From Choristoneura fumiferana (lineage: Eukaryota > Arthropoda > Insecta > Lepidoptera > Tortricidae), in assembly GCF_025370935.1 (NCBI RefSeq), contig NC_133498.1, forward strand, positions 10,652,713-10,716,712: 64,000 nucleotides of DNA, written 5' to 3'. The notes below the pieces were generated by a model. That model was not told the origin of the DNA. It saw nothing but the letters and a program-made list of their open reading frames with translations, and made no database searches. Shown in pieces: positions 55,502-64,000 of the stretch (the first letter of the stretch is position 1; each line of letters begins with the position of its first letter). The position numbers were made by a program, and so were the translations under genes.

Positions 55502-58216
55502 ACATATACAGGAGAAATAATAATTCCACTTGGAGTCACCTACGTCAAATGTAAATACAATGACCAACATTTCAACGGAAAACTATACATCATCAATCAA
55601 AGCGTAGACGCTATCTTTGGAAGAAGCTGGATGAAAGAGTTTAAATTAGAACTTGCCGACATAAAAACTCTACAGATACAACACCACTCGCAATTAAACG
55701 AAATCTTAAAAGAATTCTCAGACTCAATTTTTAAACCCGATCTTGGGAAAATTCCTAATTACAAAGGCCATCTGAGTCTTGTGGCAAATACACAACCTAT
55801 ATTCATAAAGCCGAGACGAGTACCTTATGCATTAAGACAAAAGGTTGATGACGAAATTGAAAGACTTTGTTCATCGGGAGTAATTACCAAGATCGATCAA
55901 GCAGAATGGGGAACACCGATAGTACCTATTGTCAAACCAAATGGCTCAATTCGACTTTGCGCCGATTACAAGGTTACCCTTAACAAAGTTATCAAGGATG
56001 AACAATATCCTATACCGATAATCGAAGATATCCTCTCAAAGATGAACGGTGGCCAATTATTTTGCACCCTGGATATTAGCCAGGCCTACTTACACATGGA
56101 AATGGACGAAGAAAGCGCTCTACTACAAACGTTAAGTACCCATAAAGGAACTTACAAAGTTAATCGATTAATGTTTGGTGTAAAAACGGCCCCCAACCTA
56201 TGGCAAAAATTTATGGATCAACTATTACAAGGAATAGAAGGAGTGCAGTGTTTCTTCGACGATATAATTATACAAGGCATTTCCGAAGACCAATTACTTA
56301 TTCGCCTAAAACAGGTATTTCAGAAACTTAAAGATTACAATGTACGGTTAAACAAGGAGAAATGTCAATTTTTTCAACGCAGCATAAATTATCTGGGACA
56401 CACAATTGATAGCAACGGATTACACAAAAACAAGGAGAAAACACAGGCTCTCATGAACGCAGAACGCCCTTCCAACGTAAGTGAACTACGCACCCTTCTC
56501 GGAATGGCTAACTATTACAACAGATTTATACCACACCTTGCTACCATTACGAACCCTTTAAATGAACTTTTAAAAAAGGATGTAAAATTTAATTGGTCTG
56601 ATGAGTGCGAAAAAAGTTTTAAAGCTATCAAGAACGAAATTTCCGGTGACCGAATTCTCATTCATTTTGATCCAAAAAAGACTCTTGTTTTAGCAACTGA
56701 TGCTTCACCCACTGGCCTCGGAGCGGTTCTATCTCATCGACTACGCGATGGCTCCGAGAGACCAATAGCATTCGCTTCGAGAAGTTTAACAGCAAGTGAG
56801 AAAAAATATAGTCAGATCGACAAAGAGGCTACGGCCATCCACTGGGGCCTAAAAAAATTTTTTCACTTCTGCTACGGAAGAAAATTTATTCTCATTACGG
56901 ATCATAAACCCCTTACAAGTATATTTCACCCACATAAAACCCTTCCAGCGATGAGCACCATGCGATTGTTTCATTATGCACATTTCTTATCCGGATTCGA
57001 TTACGACATTGAATATCGCACCTCGGCTGGCAACTCTAACGCCGATTATTTATCAAGATTTCCATCAGAACGAACACCGGAGAATAAAATTGATCAACAT
57101 TCGGTTTTTCAAACACAGCAAATTAATAACCTGTCAGTAAACATTCAAAATATTGTTCGAGAAACACAGAACGATCCGGAACTTCAGACAATCTTACACG
57201 CTTTACAAACAGGAAGAAGTTTAAAGCAATACGGCTATAACGACAACGAATTTACATTACAAGACGGCTGCATTCTTAAAGGCATCCGAGTTTCGATTCC
57301 CAGAACCTTACGCGAAGCCGTGCTCGACGAACTGCACGTGGGGCACCTTGGAATTGTTAAAATGAAGCTTTTGGCTCGCAGTTTCATTTATTGGAAGAAC
57401 ATTGATAAAGATATTGAAAACAAAGTTAAAACATGTAGAGCATGCAGGCTTAAACAAAATGAACCAAAAAAGGCACCCATACACCACTGGGAAGAACCTA
57501 CTGAACCGTGGCAACGCATTCACATTGATTTTGCTGGCCCTATTAACGGAAATCAACTTTTTATAATCATAGATGCCTTTACAAAGTGGGTGGAAATTAT
57601 TCCAACCAAGACCACAACGAGTTCTTGGTGCATCAGCAAACTGAAAGAAATCTTCAGCGTATTTGGATTCCCACATATCTTAGTTTCTGACAACGGACGT
57701 CAACTAACTTCAAACGAGTTCGAACAGTTCCTTAAAAATAACGGCATTTTACACAGGACATCCGCACCTTACCACCCTGCTACAAACGGCCAGGCTGAAC
57801 GTTGCGTACAAACGGTAAAGAAAGCACTTAGCAGCATGACGTCAAATTCTGGTACTCTAAATGATAAACTACACCTTATAAAAACACAGTTAAGACGGAC
57901 GCCAAATCAATCTGGTCAAAGTGCGTATCAGCTAATGTTCGGAAGAGATATTCGAACCACCTTGCATGTCATGCTAGGAGAAAGCTTCCCTCGAACAGCA
58001 ATAGATTACGGCAACTTAGCCGTCAGAAAAGTTTTCTCAGAAGGGGACAGAGTGCAGGTGCGCAACTACTCGCACCCAAACAAGAAATGGGAGTTCGGGA
58101 TCGTGACAGAGAGGCTGGGCCGCCTGCACTACCGCGTAACCACGGACGGGGGCGAGAGCTGGCGCCGCCACGCCGACCAGATGCTGCCCGCCGCCGGGGT
58201 CCCTCCGGCTGATTAA
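55502..58216 (+). CDS. Retrotransposon Pol: protease tail, RT, RNase H, integrase
   Basis: The frame is open from about 55445; the first ATG is at 55631, giving 861 residues to the stop at 58216. Protease C-terminal hallmarks (TYTGE, FGRSWM) precede the ATG, so the ATG is probably not a real start. RT shows LDISQAY and CFFDDI (the YxDD box). RNase H shows LATDASPTGLGAV. Integrase shows the HHCC finger (HVGHLG...CRACR) and the D,D-35-E core (IDFAGP, VSDNGRQ, NGQAERCV). The C-terminal tail (WRRHADQMLP) fits the family. The last ~150 bp are much more GC-rich than the rest of the element. Confidence 0.93.
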   Translation, partial: TYTGEIIIPLGVTYVKCKYNDQHFNGKLYIINQSVDAIFGRSWMKEFKLELADIKTLQIQHHSQLNEILKEFSDSIFKPDLGKIPNYKGHLSLVANTQPIFIKPRRVPYALRQKVDDEIERLCSSGVITKIDQAEWGTPIVPIVKPNGSIRLCADYKVTLNKVIKDEQYPIPIIEDILSKMNGGQLFCTLDISQAYLHMEMDEESALLQTLSTHKGTYKVNRLMFGVKTAPNLWQKFMDQLLQGIEGVQCFFDDIIIQGISEDQLLIRLKQVFQKLKDYNVRLNKEKCQFFQRSINYLGHTIDSNGLHKNKEKTQALMNAERPSNVSELRTLLGMANYYNRFIPHLATITNPLNELLKKDVKFNWSDECEKSFKAIKNEISGDRILIHFDPKKTLVLATDASPTGLGAVLSHRLRDGSERPIAFASRSLTASEKKYSQIDKEATAIHWGLKKFFHFCYGRKFILITDHKPLTSIFHPHKTLPAMSTMRLFHYAHFLSGFDYDIEYRTSAGNSNADYLSRFPSERTPENKIDQHSVFQTQQINNLSVNIQNIVRETQNDPELQTILHALQTGRSLKQYGYNDNEFTLQDGCILKGIRVSIPRTLREAVLDELHVGHLGIVKMKLLARSFIYWKNIDKDIENKVKTCRACRLKQNEPKKAPIHHWEEPTEPWQRIHIDFAGPINGNQLFIIIDAFTKWVEIIPTKTTTSSWCISKLKEIFSVFGFPHILVSDNGRQLTSNEFEQFLKNNGILHRTSAPYHPATNGQAERCVQTVKKALSSMTSNSGTLNDKLHLIKTQLRRTPNQSGQSAYQLMFGRDIRTTLHVMLGESFPRTAIDYGNLAVRKVFSEGDRVQVRNYSHPNKKWEFGIVTERLGRLHYRVTTDGGESWRRHADQMLPAAGVPPAD

Positions 58217-58227
58217 CGGGGGAGACC

Positions 58228-58348
58228 TGATATATACCTTCATCGTATCACCTCTTTAACTCTATACCTCGTTACTCGGGTTACCGCTGTGACTTGTTAT
58301 TCTGTCATTCAATAAATTCATGATTTGATATGAGTTACGAATTTATCA
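58228..58348 (+). repeat. 3' LTR of the Ty3/gypsy element
   Basis: 121-bp partner of the LTR at 53924. It is followed directly by gatct, the second half of the target-site duplication. Confidence 0.95.
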
Positions 58349-58353
58349 GATCT

Positions 58354-58765
58354 GAAACAATTACTTTGCTCAACCGTGACCTTATGATAGCCACTTATTA
58401 ATGAACAAGGAAGTATCTTCTCCCTTACTACGGCTTGGGTCTAATTTGAGTGATAACAGTTAAGATTAATAAAACACGCCTTAACAGTAAATAAATAAAA
58501 ATTCAAGGTAGTTTTATGTGATGATAAAAGTTTATTGATTTTTCGTGGGTAGTTTGTTTGAGAAAAATAAAGCGGGTACATACTTGGGGAGTTAAACTGA
58601 CAAATTAAAAAGTTTGTTTTGGTTTGTTAGTCTAACATCTGGTAGCATGGTGAACGGTATTACTCTGAAGATGAGCTCTGTTTAGTTCGAAACACGTCAC
58701 TGTAGTGTGGTGGTCGTAATAGTTGGGTTTGTGTGTGTTCTTATAGTAGAGGTGGAAGAACTGCA
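58354..58765. other. Flank downstream of the retrotransposon
   Basis: Contains gaaacaattactttgctcaa, related to a motif at 16390 and 32265, and a tctaacatctggtagcatgg motif that also occurs near 16625. These are fragments of a dispersed repeat. No gene was seen. Confidence 0.5.
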
Positions 58766-58910
58766 TGTACAGTCAAGGGCAAATATATCGATACGGCCAA
58801 AGTTGCAAAAATATGTATACACGGCCTTAATGTTCAGTGCATAAAGTCGTGTATACATATTTTTGTAACTTTGGCCGTGTCGATATCTTTGCCCTTGACT
58901 GTACACACAT
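58765..58910. mobile_element. Near-perfect palindromic MITE, about 145 bp
   Basis: Left arm gtacagtcaagggcaaa; right arm tttgcccttgactgtac. The inner arms also pair (gccaaagttgcaaaaatatg with catatttttgtaactttggc). The hairpin spans almost the whole element. Confidence 0.85.
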
Positions 58911-58939
58911 TTCTTGCTTAAACGTAGCTATCATAAGAT

Positions 58940-59116
58940 CACGAAAGCGGTAGATTTTTCATGAACCAATACAAACACTTCATTTAGATACCTATCCTCG
59001 CGCAGCAGAGCTCTAGTGGAAACAGCGGAGCGAAGCGACGATAGGTAAGTAAATGAAGTATTTATATTGGTTCATGAGAAACAAAGTCCCGCACATCTCT
59101 GGTGGACACGCAGCCT
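58940..59116. mobile_element. MITE of the ttccaccagagatgtgcgagg family
   Basis: Contains ctctagtggaaacagcggag and ends cacatctctggtggacacgc. Related copies are at 25262-25460, 30645-30845, 42285-42440 and 48440-48615. Each has a palindromic plan around an attggttcat core. Confidence 0.7.
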
Positions 59117-59119
59117 TAA

Positions 59120-60106
59120 TGAGGGTTGTGTAGAGTAAAACTCAACTAGAAATGAAAAACTGTATTGAGAAATATACAAAATACATTGAAAAGTGTCTGT
59201 GGAATGTTGAAACTGTAGACTTAGCTTAGGAGACACTTAAATAAATAAGATTAAAATAACTTCTCTCGCAGCTATTACACATGAATACATTAAATACTGC
59301 TTTAATTTCAAATAAATTTTAAATTATCTATACAAATAGGAAAAAATTAGACTATGTAAAAATATCAAATTATAAAAATACAACAATCAAATTTGTTTTC
59401 AGATCAGGCTTACAACGTGATAAATATAATATTTAAAATTTAAAACTATGGATGGTTTGCAAAAAAACGATTTAGTAGATTTTCGTTTCGCAGAAATTAG
59501 TACTGTAAGTATGCCAAAACATTACTCTGCCAAATGAAACATTTGTGATTAATTGTCTGTATAACGAAAGTTGGCGAACCATTATAGTTCATCGTAAACC
59601 ATTTATGTTGCTAAATTAACCAGTTGGCATCTTTAAGTACTGTACGATGCGTCACCGGATTATATTGTCTAAAGAATTACTTCAACATTACCTCTTTATT
59701 TACTCCTTGTGGTATTGTAAATAAAATGTTTAACAAATTGAACTATACTCCATCGAGAAATCTGTTCACATAAACGTCAGAACTGTTTTCTCGTCAAGCA
59801 TTGGCAACGGATAAAGTATAATATGTGCAATCCACAACTATAGACAAGCGGATAGTCAAGCGGTTGGAGAACCAGACTATGAAGCTCAGTTCCGGGTTCG
59901 ATACCCGGTCAGGGCAAATTTTTGTATAAATAATATAATGAGTCATGATTGTTCTCAAGTCCTCGACGTTTATTATTAATATGTGTTTATCTATATTGCC
60001 TAGCCTAAGAACCCATAAGACAAGCTTTATTTAGTTTGGGAGTAGCCAATTGGTGTTCCACAGTTCAGGGTTCAAGAAGCGGTTCGAGATGTAGAACTTG
60101 TGATTA
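59120..60106. other. VPS53 3' flank
   Basis: AT-rich sequence with a fragment at 59467-59600 (tagattttcgtttcgcag) related to the nested element at 12.2-13.25 kb, and the tRNA-like SINE head at 59846. No gene was seen. Confidence 0.6.
59846..59920 (+). repeat. tRNA-like sequence, probably a SINE head
   Basis: It has an A-box-like TAGTCAAGCGG and a B box GGTTCGATACC at tRNA spacing. I did not find a clean acceptor stem, and it runs into an AT-rich tail, so a tRNA-derived SINE is more likely than a working tRNA gene. A similar, more decayed sequence lies at 36715-36785. Confidence 0.5.
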
Positions 60107-60896
60107 TTACTTATTGGCCTCGCTGTTATTCTTCGCTGTCTGCTTGAAGAGCGCGTCCAGGGAGCCGAGCTGCGCCTTCGACAGTTTAGCGCCCTTCATG
60201 TCCAGCACCTTGTGGAACTCTGCCAGGGAGCAGTCCCCCAGGAGCTGCACGAACTGCGCCACGAACGCCTCCGCGCTGCCATCTAGCGGCGCCATCACCA
60301 GCTTTAGTATCATTTCCGCTTTCGTCATCAATTTTATCACCACTTTGGTGTACGTCGCGGGCGCCGGTCTCTTCACTTCGGAGCCGAGAGACGGCAGCTC
60401 CAACAGCGCAGTCTTCAACATATGCGTGTCCAGTAAGAGCTGTTCCGACCCGACCGTCGAAATCGGCTTGCATTTGTAGATATTTTGGATGAATTTCGGT
60501 ATGAAGGAGTTCGCGAACCGGATACAGAACTGCGTGAAGTATTTTCTGGAAGACGACAGGTTGTCTCTCAGGATCGGGACGGTGTTCTTCAAGTGCATGA
60601 TGATCTGGGTCACGTAGGAGCTCTGGTCTCCCACGGTGTCGAAGTGCAGCCACGAGACCTTGGCCATCGCCACGAGCGCCGGCTCGCACCACGACTCCAG
60701 GTCCTGCACCAGCAGCTGGATGCAGTCGCCGATGATCTGGTGGAACAGGTCCTGCTCGGGGGCCAGGTCCACGCGCGCGGCCAGCGCCGGCGCCACCTTT
60801 TCTTTCAGCTTCTGTTCCAGGTGGACAGTGGTCTCCAGGCAGTACTCCGCCGTCGTGATCACGCTCGTGATCTTAGAGATCTCCTGCTTGGTGTAC
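60107..60896 (-). CDS. VPS53: VPS53 last exon
   Basis: A 790-nt terminal exon. Its acceptor lies in ccccag at 60898-60897, and the first base completes an AGG codon from the previous exon. It begins with YTKQEISK, encodes the helical C-terminal domain that makes up most of the GARP-specific CATCHR tail, and stops with TAA at 60107. The open frame runs on to 60955, but the ATG at its far end is intronic and is not the start. Conserved blocks are QLLVQDLES, HLKNTVPILRDNL, RKYFTQFCIRF and KCKPISTVG. Confidence 0.93.
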
Positions 60897-62630
60897 CTGG
60901 GGTGAGATTGGACCAGGTTAGAGAAGAAAATGTTTAAAATTATTTTTTTCAGCATGTACAGTCACGATCCATTTGGGAGTCGTTTAAGATCGACCCGCTG
61001 GCGCGCGTAGCGTACCTGGTGGTGCCGCTGGCATGCAGCTGCAGGTTGTGCACGAGGGCGAGGCCGAGCGGCGCGGCGGCCCGCGGGGCGGCGGCCTGTA
61101 GGACTCCGCTGGCGTACTCGCGCAGGTACTTCTGGAACACGCCCGCCAGCTCTGCGGGACGGTCACCACAGTTCAACAAACTGATCCATATACCCTGAGA
61201 CGTGCATGACACTGACTGATTAAAATGGTCTCGCCCGAAGACAAGCGTTGACTCCTTGTCCGAGGAGTCTGCATTTATGCTGAGGCGGGACCATTGGGCA
61301 CACATATAATTGTACTACTACTTATCTCACCCTTTTTTTTGTATTTTGTTATTTTGTGTCCCGAATAAACTTTTTGATTTACTCTTTTTTCGGGTTAAAC
61401 ATCAGGGTAGGGAGCGCTAGTGCTGGTGGCGCGCTGCTGCGGCGAAAACTACCAACTGCCTATCCCGGAATCGACCCATTGCACGACAGTGTATACCACG
61501 GCCAGGGAGAAACCTTTTATCGTAAATACAAACTGAGACATGGATGCACAGAAAAACCAGAAAAAGAGACCAGCACTGGGAATCGAACCCAGGTCCTCAG
61601 CAATCCGTGCTGCGTGCTATAACCCCTACACCACCGCTGGACAGGAATCTAGACATTAATTTTCCCTATGCATACATATTTTAGGTTGCTTATTTCTACT
61701 ATGCTACTTAAGCAGCAGCACTAAACCTTTTAATAATCAATTTCACTATAAAGGTCTCTACACACCACACCGTATCATGCCAGGACCGTAATGGAAACGT
61801 GTCAGACGGAGTAACAATCAGAGATAGGTACCATCAGCCAAATAAGTGGTCTCAATTTTTAAACAAGTTCCTATCAAATGAATATGTCGCTAAAGTCGAA
61901 TTTTCAAGTTGACAGACACATCTATTGGCATTATTGTTTTTGACATGCAAACGATTATCATCTTTAAGGTGGTAGACCATTTATTTGGCTGATGCTATAT
62001 GCCACGTGACGGCGAGGGTTTTTTACGAAGCATGCAAGTCAAAGTCAAAATATTTTTATTCAATTTAGGCTATAACAAGTACTTAAACGTCAAAAAAAAT
62101 GTACCACCGGTTCGGAAAAACCTCTGTTGAGAAGAATCTGGCAAGAAACTCAACCTTGTATGGTACAGTCTCATACTTTTCGATACAAATACAAAGAATA
62201 CATTTTTTGCTGACACGATACTACTATGGTCATGACATGAAGACTTAATTTCCTTGGCCAAAGCATGGGCTGTCAACATGATGTGGCAGTCAAGTGGCAC
62301 AACAGTTCCAGCCGGCCTCAACGTTTTGTTCGTGGCCCTGAGCGGCTGGTGGCTGGTGGGTGGTGGGTGGTGGCTGGTGGGTGGTGGCTGGTGGCTGGTG
62401 GCTGGTGGCTGGTGGCTGGTGGCTGGTGGCTGGTGGCTGGTGGCTGGTGGCTGGTGGCTGGTGGCTATGGTTTGGTTACCGAGCATGGGCTCCCCGGTGC
62501 TGAGCGCGGCGCACTGCACGAGGCACTTCTTGTAGAACAGGAACAGGTCGGCGCAGCTGGACAGCACCGCGCCCGCCTCCGCCCCCGCTCCCGCCCCCGC
62601 CCCCGCACCCGCCTCGCTCGATTTGGCGTC
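60107..62630 (-). CDS. VPS53: VPS53, C-terminal part (three exons: 62630-62480, 61151-61016, 60896-60107)
   Basis: VPS53 is a subunit of the GARP tether (with VPS51, VPS52 and VPS54), which captures endosome-derived vesicles at the trans-Golgi, and of the related EARP complex on recycling endosomes. The three exons give one continuous frame: phases 1 and 2 are completed exactly across both junctions, and every intron is GT..AG. Seen matches to the family include FYKKCLVQC, LSTGEPML, FQKYLREYA, TAEYCLETT, LLVQDLE, RKYFTQFC, FANSFIPKFI, EQLLLDTH and AEMILKLVMAP, in the same order as in the C-terminal half of animal VPS53. The stop is at 60107-60109. The 5' part of the gene must lie beyond base 64000. 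The identity comes from family recognition, not a search, but the run of conserved blocks is long. Confidence 0.93.
61016..61151 (-). CDS. VPS53: VPS53 internal exon
   Basis: A 136-nt exon with an acceptor in ccgcag and donor CCAG|GTACGC. It encodes ELAGVFQKYLREYASG, the conserved segment after STGEP, followed by an Ala/Pro-rich linker and LALVHNLQLHASGTT, which leads into the terminal exon. Phase 1 in and phase 2 out agree with both neighbours. Confidence 0.9.
61385..61740 (-). mobile_element. tRNA-derived SINE (minus) and flanks
   Basis: On the minus strand it contains tccagcggtggtgtagggg (A-box region) and cctgggttcgattcccag (B box), followed by the gctggtctctttttctgg tail. It belongs to the same family as copies at 6270-6660, 11430-11590, 23560-23920 and 41640-42030. 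Confidence 0.75.
61829..61997. mobile_element. MITE with AGCCAAATAAGTGGTC ends, copy 2
   Basis: The sequence starts gtaccatcagccaaataag and ends atttggctgatg, so the termini are inverted. It is closely similar to the copy at 39109-39293, including the inner tcctatcaaatgaatatg block. It lies upstream of the middle VPS53 exon. Confidence 0.75.
62034..62155 (-). mobile_element. Retroposon 3' end with TTTGAC tail
   Basis: Read on the minus strand it runs gagtttcttgcc, a middle block, agcctaaattgaataaa, then a TTTGACTTTGAC tail. The same unit occurs at 27115-27255 and 39885-40018, and interrupted at about 28375-28465. The AATAAA-like end with a simple tail suggests a 5'-truncated non-LTR element or SINE. 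Confidence 0.7.
62344..62465. repeat. GGTGGCT minisatellite at the VPS53 donor
   Basis: About 17 imperfect 7-bp units (ggtggct/ggctggt), lying from roughly base +15 of the VPS53 intron that begins at 62479. On the gene strand it reads as a C-rich AGCCACC array. The open frames seen through it (WLVAGGW-like and HQPPATS-like) are products of the repeat, not genes. Confidence 0.9.
62480..62630 (-). CDS. VPS53: VPS53 internal exon with Ala-Gly run
   Basis: A 151-nt exon with acceptor atgcag and donor CTCG|GTAACC. It encodes DAKSSE, an Ala-Gly alternating stretch, then VLSSCADLFLFYKKCLVQC and LSTGEPML, which match the family. The Ala-Gly run (GCGGGC-type units around 62562-62612) is not part of the conserved core and looks like a lineage-specific low-complexity insertion. 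The upstream exon is not in the window. Confidence 0.88.
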
Positions 62631-62784
62631 CTGCATATTGCTCGACCATCAATATTATTATTTACAATTATTGCGGAATGCAGAATCCATAAGTACAAAC
62701 GGTGATGCGGTTTAACGATGCGATGCCATGAATAATAAATTGTATTTTTTAAAGGGTTCCGTAGTCAACTAGGAACCCTTACAG

Positions 62785-62963
62785 CAGGGGTGGCCGACTT
62801 GATTAGACCCAAGATCAACTGTTTACTGACGAGACCCTGTCCGATCTACCAGTGGCACACTTCTTGAAATCTTAATTGAAACAGCATAGTTCAGTATTTA
62901 TATTTTTTACCTTGCCACGATCGACTGGACTAATAGTCGCGATCGACCGGTTGCCCACCCCTG
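62785..62963. mobile_element. hAT-type MITE, 179 bp
   Basis: The termini are inverted (CAGGGGTGGCCGACTTG and, from the other end, CAGGGGTGGGCAACCGG). They are flanked by 8-bp repeats ccttacag and ccttatag, which differ at one base. CAGGGGTGG-type ends with 8-bp target duplications are the hAT pattern. The element sits inside another repeat that begins aaagggttccgtagtc and resumes with tagtttggctatgtctgtct. It lies in a VPS53 intron. Confidence 0.85.
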
Positions 62964-62970
62964 CCTTATA

Positions 62971-64000
62971 GTTTGGCTATGTCTGTCTGTCTGTCTGTCC
63001 GCGGCTAAGCTCAGAGACCGTTGTGTTAGAACTAGAAAGCTGTAACTTGGCATGAATATACAATACATATCAGTCACGCTGACAAAGTGGTGAAATAATA
63101 AAAACTATTTCTCAAACATGCTATGTAATGTTTATGTTGTGTTCCTTAAAACAGGCCTGCAAGCAAGACAACAGTCTTTTGTTTCAATGCAAAACGTCAA
63201 ATATCCACGATAAAGGATATCTATGGTTCATTTATTAGTTACTGAATAAATTCACAGGACTATGAATATTCTATATGTAAATATATAAATATTACCGACG
63301 CCTTTTACGTCACATTACAATTTTATTTACATAATAAAGTATTAATGTAGCTGATTAAATGGGCTGCAGTTCGTGTATACATAATGGTTCTAAAAGCCGA
63401 ACAGCAAACACAATAAAAAAAAAGTTTTGGCGGGAAAATTGACAAGTGTCAGTCTTTTTTTTTTTTTATTGACTGGACTTGGGCTTTAGCCATTTTGCAA
63501 ATAAATTCATTGTCATTTCAAAAGTTTCGTTTAGAAACGTGATTTTTTTATTTGTGCAGTCCGTTATATGTACATGTTTTTTATAGCAATTTGATTTTAT
63601 TGGTATTATTTTAACGTTTTAAATCATGTTAGAATGAAATAAACACTTATATAGATGACAGTTATAATTTGAGTCTGATACAATTTTAGTTGTCTTACGA
63701 ATAAAACATTGTTTTCTAGGAGTTTTTATTTCTTTTAGTGCATGTTTGAGAAAAGCACTATACAATACAAGCCTCGGCGTGAAAGAACATGCCAGCCTCG
63801 TATACCTATCCGGCCTACTCGGCCTGCAAGATTTTCTTTCCCGGCCTCTGCAGTAATGTACAATGGAATTTGTAAGCGACATTATTGTCGAGCTAGCGAG
63901 CCAGCAATCTTTTTTAACTTCTTAATTTTTCGCTGACCATAAACTAGCCCTTACTACGAAGTGTAAAATTCGAACTTCGTGTCTTGCCGTCCCGCTGACG
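62971..64000. other. VPS53 intron, no exon seen
   Basis: This AT-rich stretch holds the second half of the ggttccgtagtc/gtctgtctgtctg repeat (to about 63060) and unassigned sequence. At the very edge (63946 on) is the start of a MITE of the actacgaagt family, cut by the window end. No exon with supported splice sites was found. Confidence 0.6.

Larger units (their letters stand above)
53924..58348 (+). mobile_element. Ty3/gypsy LTR retrotransposon, Mag-like, 4.4 kb
   Basis: Two 121-bp LTRs (53924-54044 and 58228-58348) read as identical by eye, start TGATATATAC and end TTTATCA. They are flanked by the 5-bp duplication GATCT (53919-53923 and 58349-58353). A primer-site-like TGGCGACGAG follows the left LTR after one base, and a purine tract (ggggga) precedes the right LTR. 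Inside are a gag/protease frame and a pol frame (RT, RNase H, integrase); no env is seen. Very short LTRs, two CCHC knuckles and this pol type suggest the Mag lineage, an inference from memory. Identical LTRs imply a recent insertion. It lies about 470 bp upstream of the GalNAc-transferase start codon, in the opposite orientation. Confidence 0.95.

Noticed and set aside
59846..59920. Functional tRNA gene
   Set aside because: A and B boxes are present but no clean acceptor stem, and it passes into a SINE-like tail; kept as a tRNA-like repeat.

Overview
The window looks like nuclear DNA from a moth or butterfly. It has AT-rich introns and intergenic DNA, small GC-rich exons with GT..AG junctions, and many repeats of kinds known from Lepidoptera: tRNA-derived SINEs, CTAG-ending Helitrons, Harbinger-type MITEs and a Mag-like Ty3/gypsy element. 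No bacterial, organellar or CRISPR feature was seen. All recognised host genes lie on the minus strand, so they read right to left.

Right end (60.1-64 kb): the last three exons of VPS53, a subunit of the GARP/EARP tethering complex. The rest of the gene lies beyond the right edge. Middle (21.8-53.5 kb): a complete polypeptide N-acetylgalactosaminyltransferase of the PGANT9/GALNT type. It has a signal anchor, a catalytic domain and a ricin-like lectin domain, in 12 exons whose splice phases all agree, giving about 633 residues. Between 44.7 and 38.4 kb the exon with the catalytic DxH motif occurs in three diverged copies (217, 214 and 211 nt). All three begin with the same split codon and end in phase 0, so only transcripts with exactly one copy stay in frame. 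This is the most interesting system in the window: an apparent mutually exclusive exon cassette inside the active-site domain. The lectin alpha-repeat exon (25.77-26.70 kb) is also locally amplified into six head-to-tail units.

Left part (7.1-21.5 kb): a chain of minus-strand exons I cannot name. They encode a basic, then Pro/Thr-rich, then several alternative C-terminal sequences, one of them His/Asp-rich. Their phases are mutually compatible. They also fit an internal GTGAGT donor inside the final lectin exon of the GalNAc-transferase, so they may be a 3' extension of that gene or a separate gene whose first exon I did not find. From 1 to 7.1 kb I see repeats only.

Mobile DNA fills most introns and intergenic DNA. 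The main pieces are a Ty3/gypsy element with identical 121-bp LTRs and a 5-bp target duplication (53.92-58.35 kb), a Harbinger element with a HARBI1-like fragment (49.80-50.58 kb), a decayed Helitron carrying a LINE insertion and a large GCATGCTTGCTT-like minisatellite (31.8-34.4 kb), seven copies of a TTA/TAA-flanked hairpin MITE, and several nested insertions.
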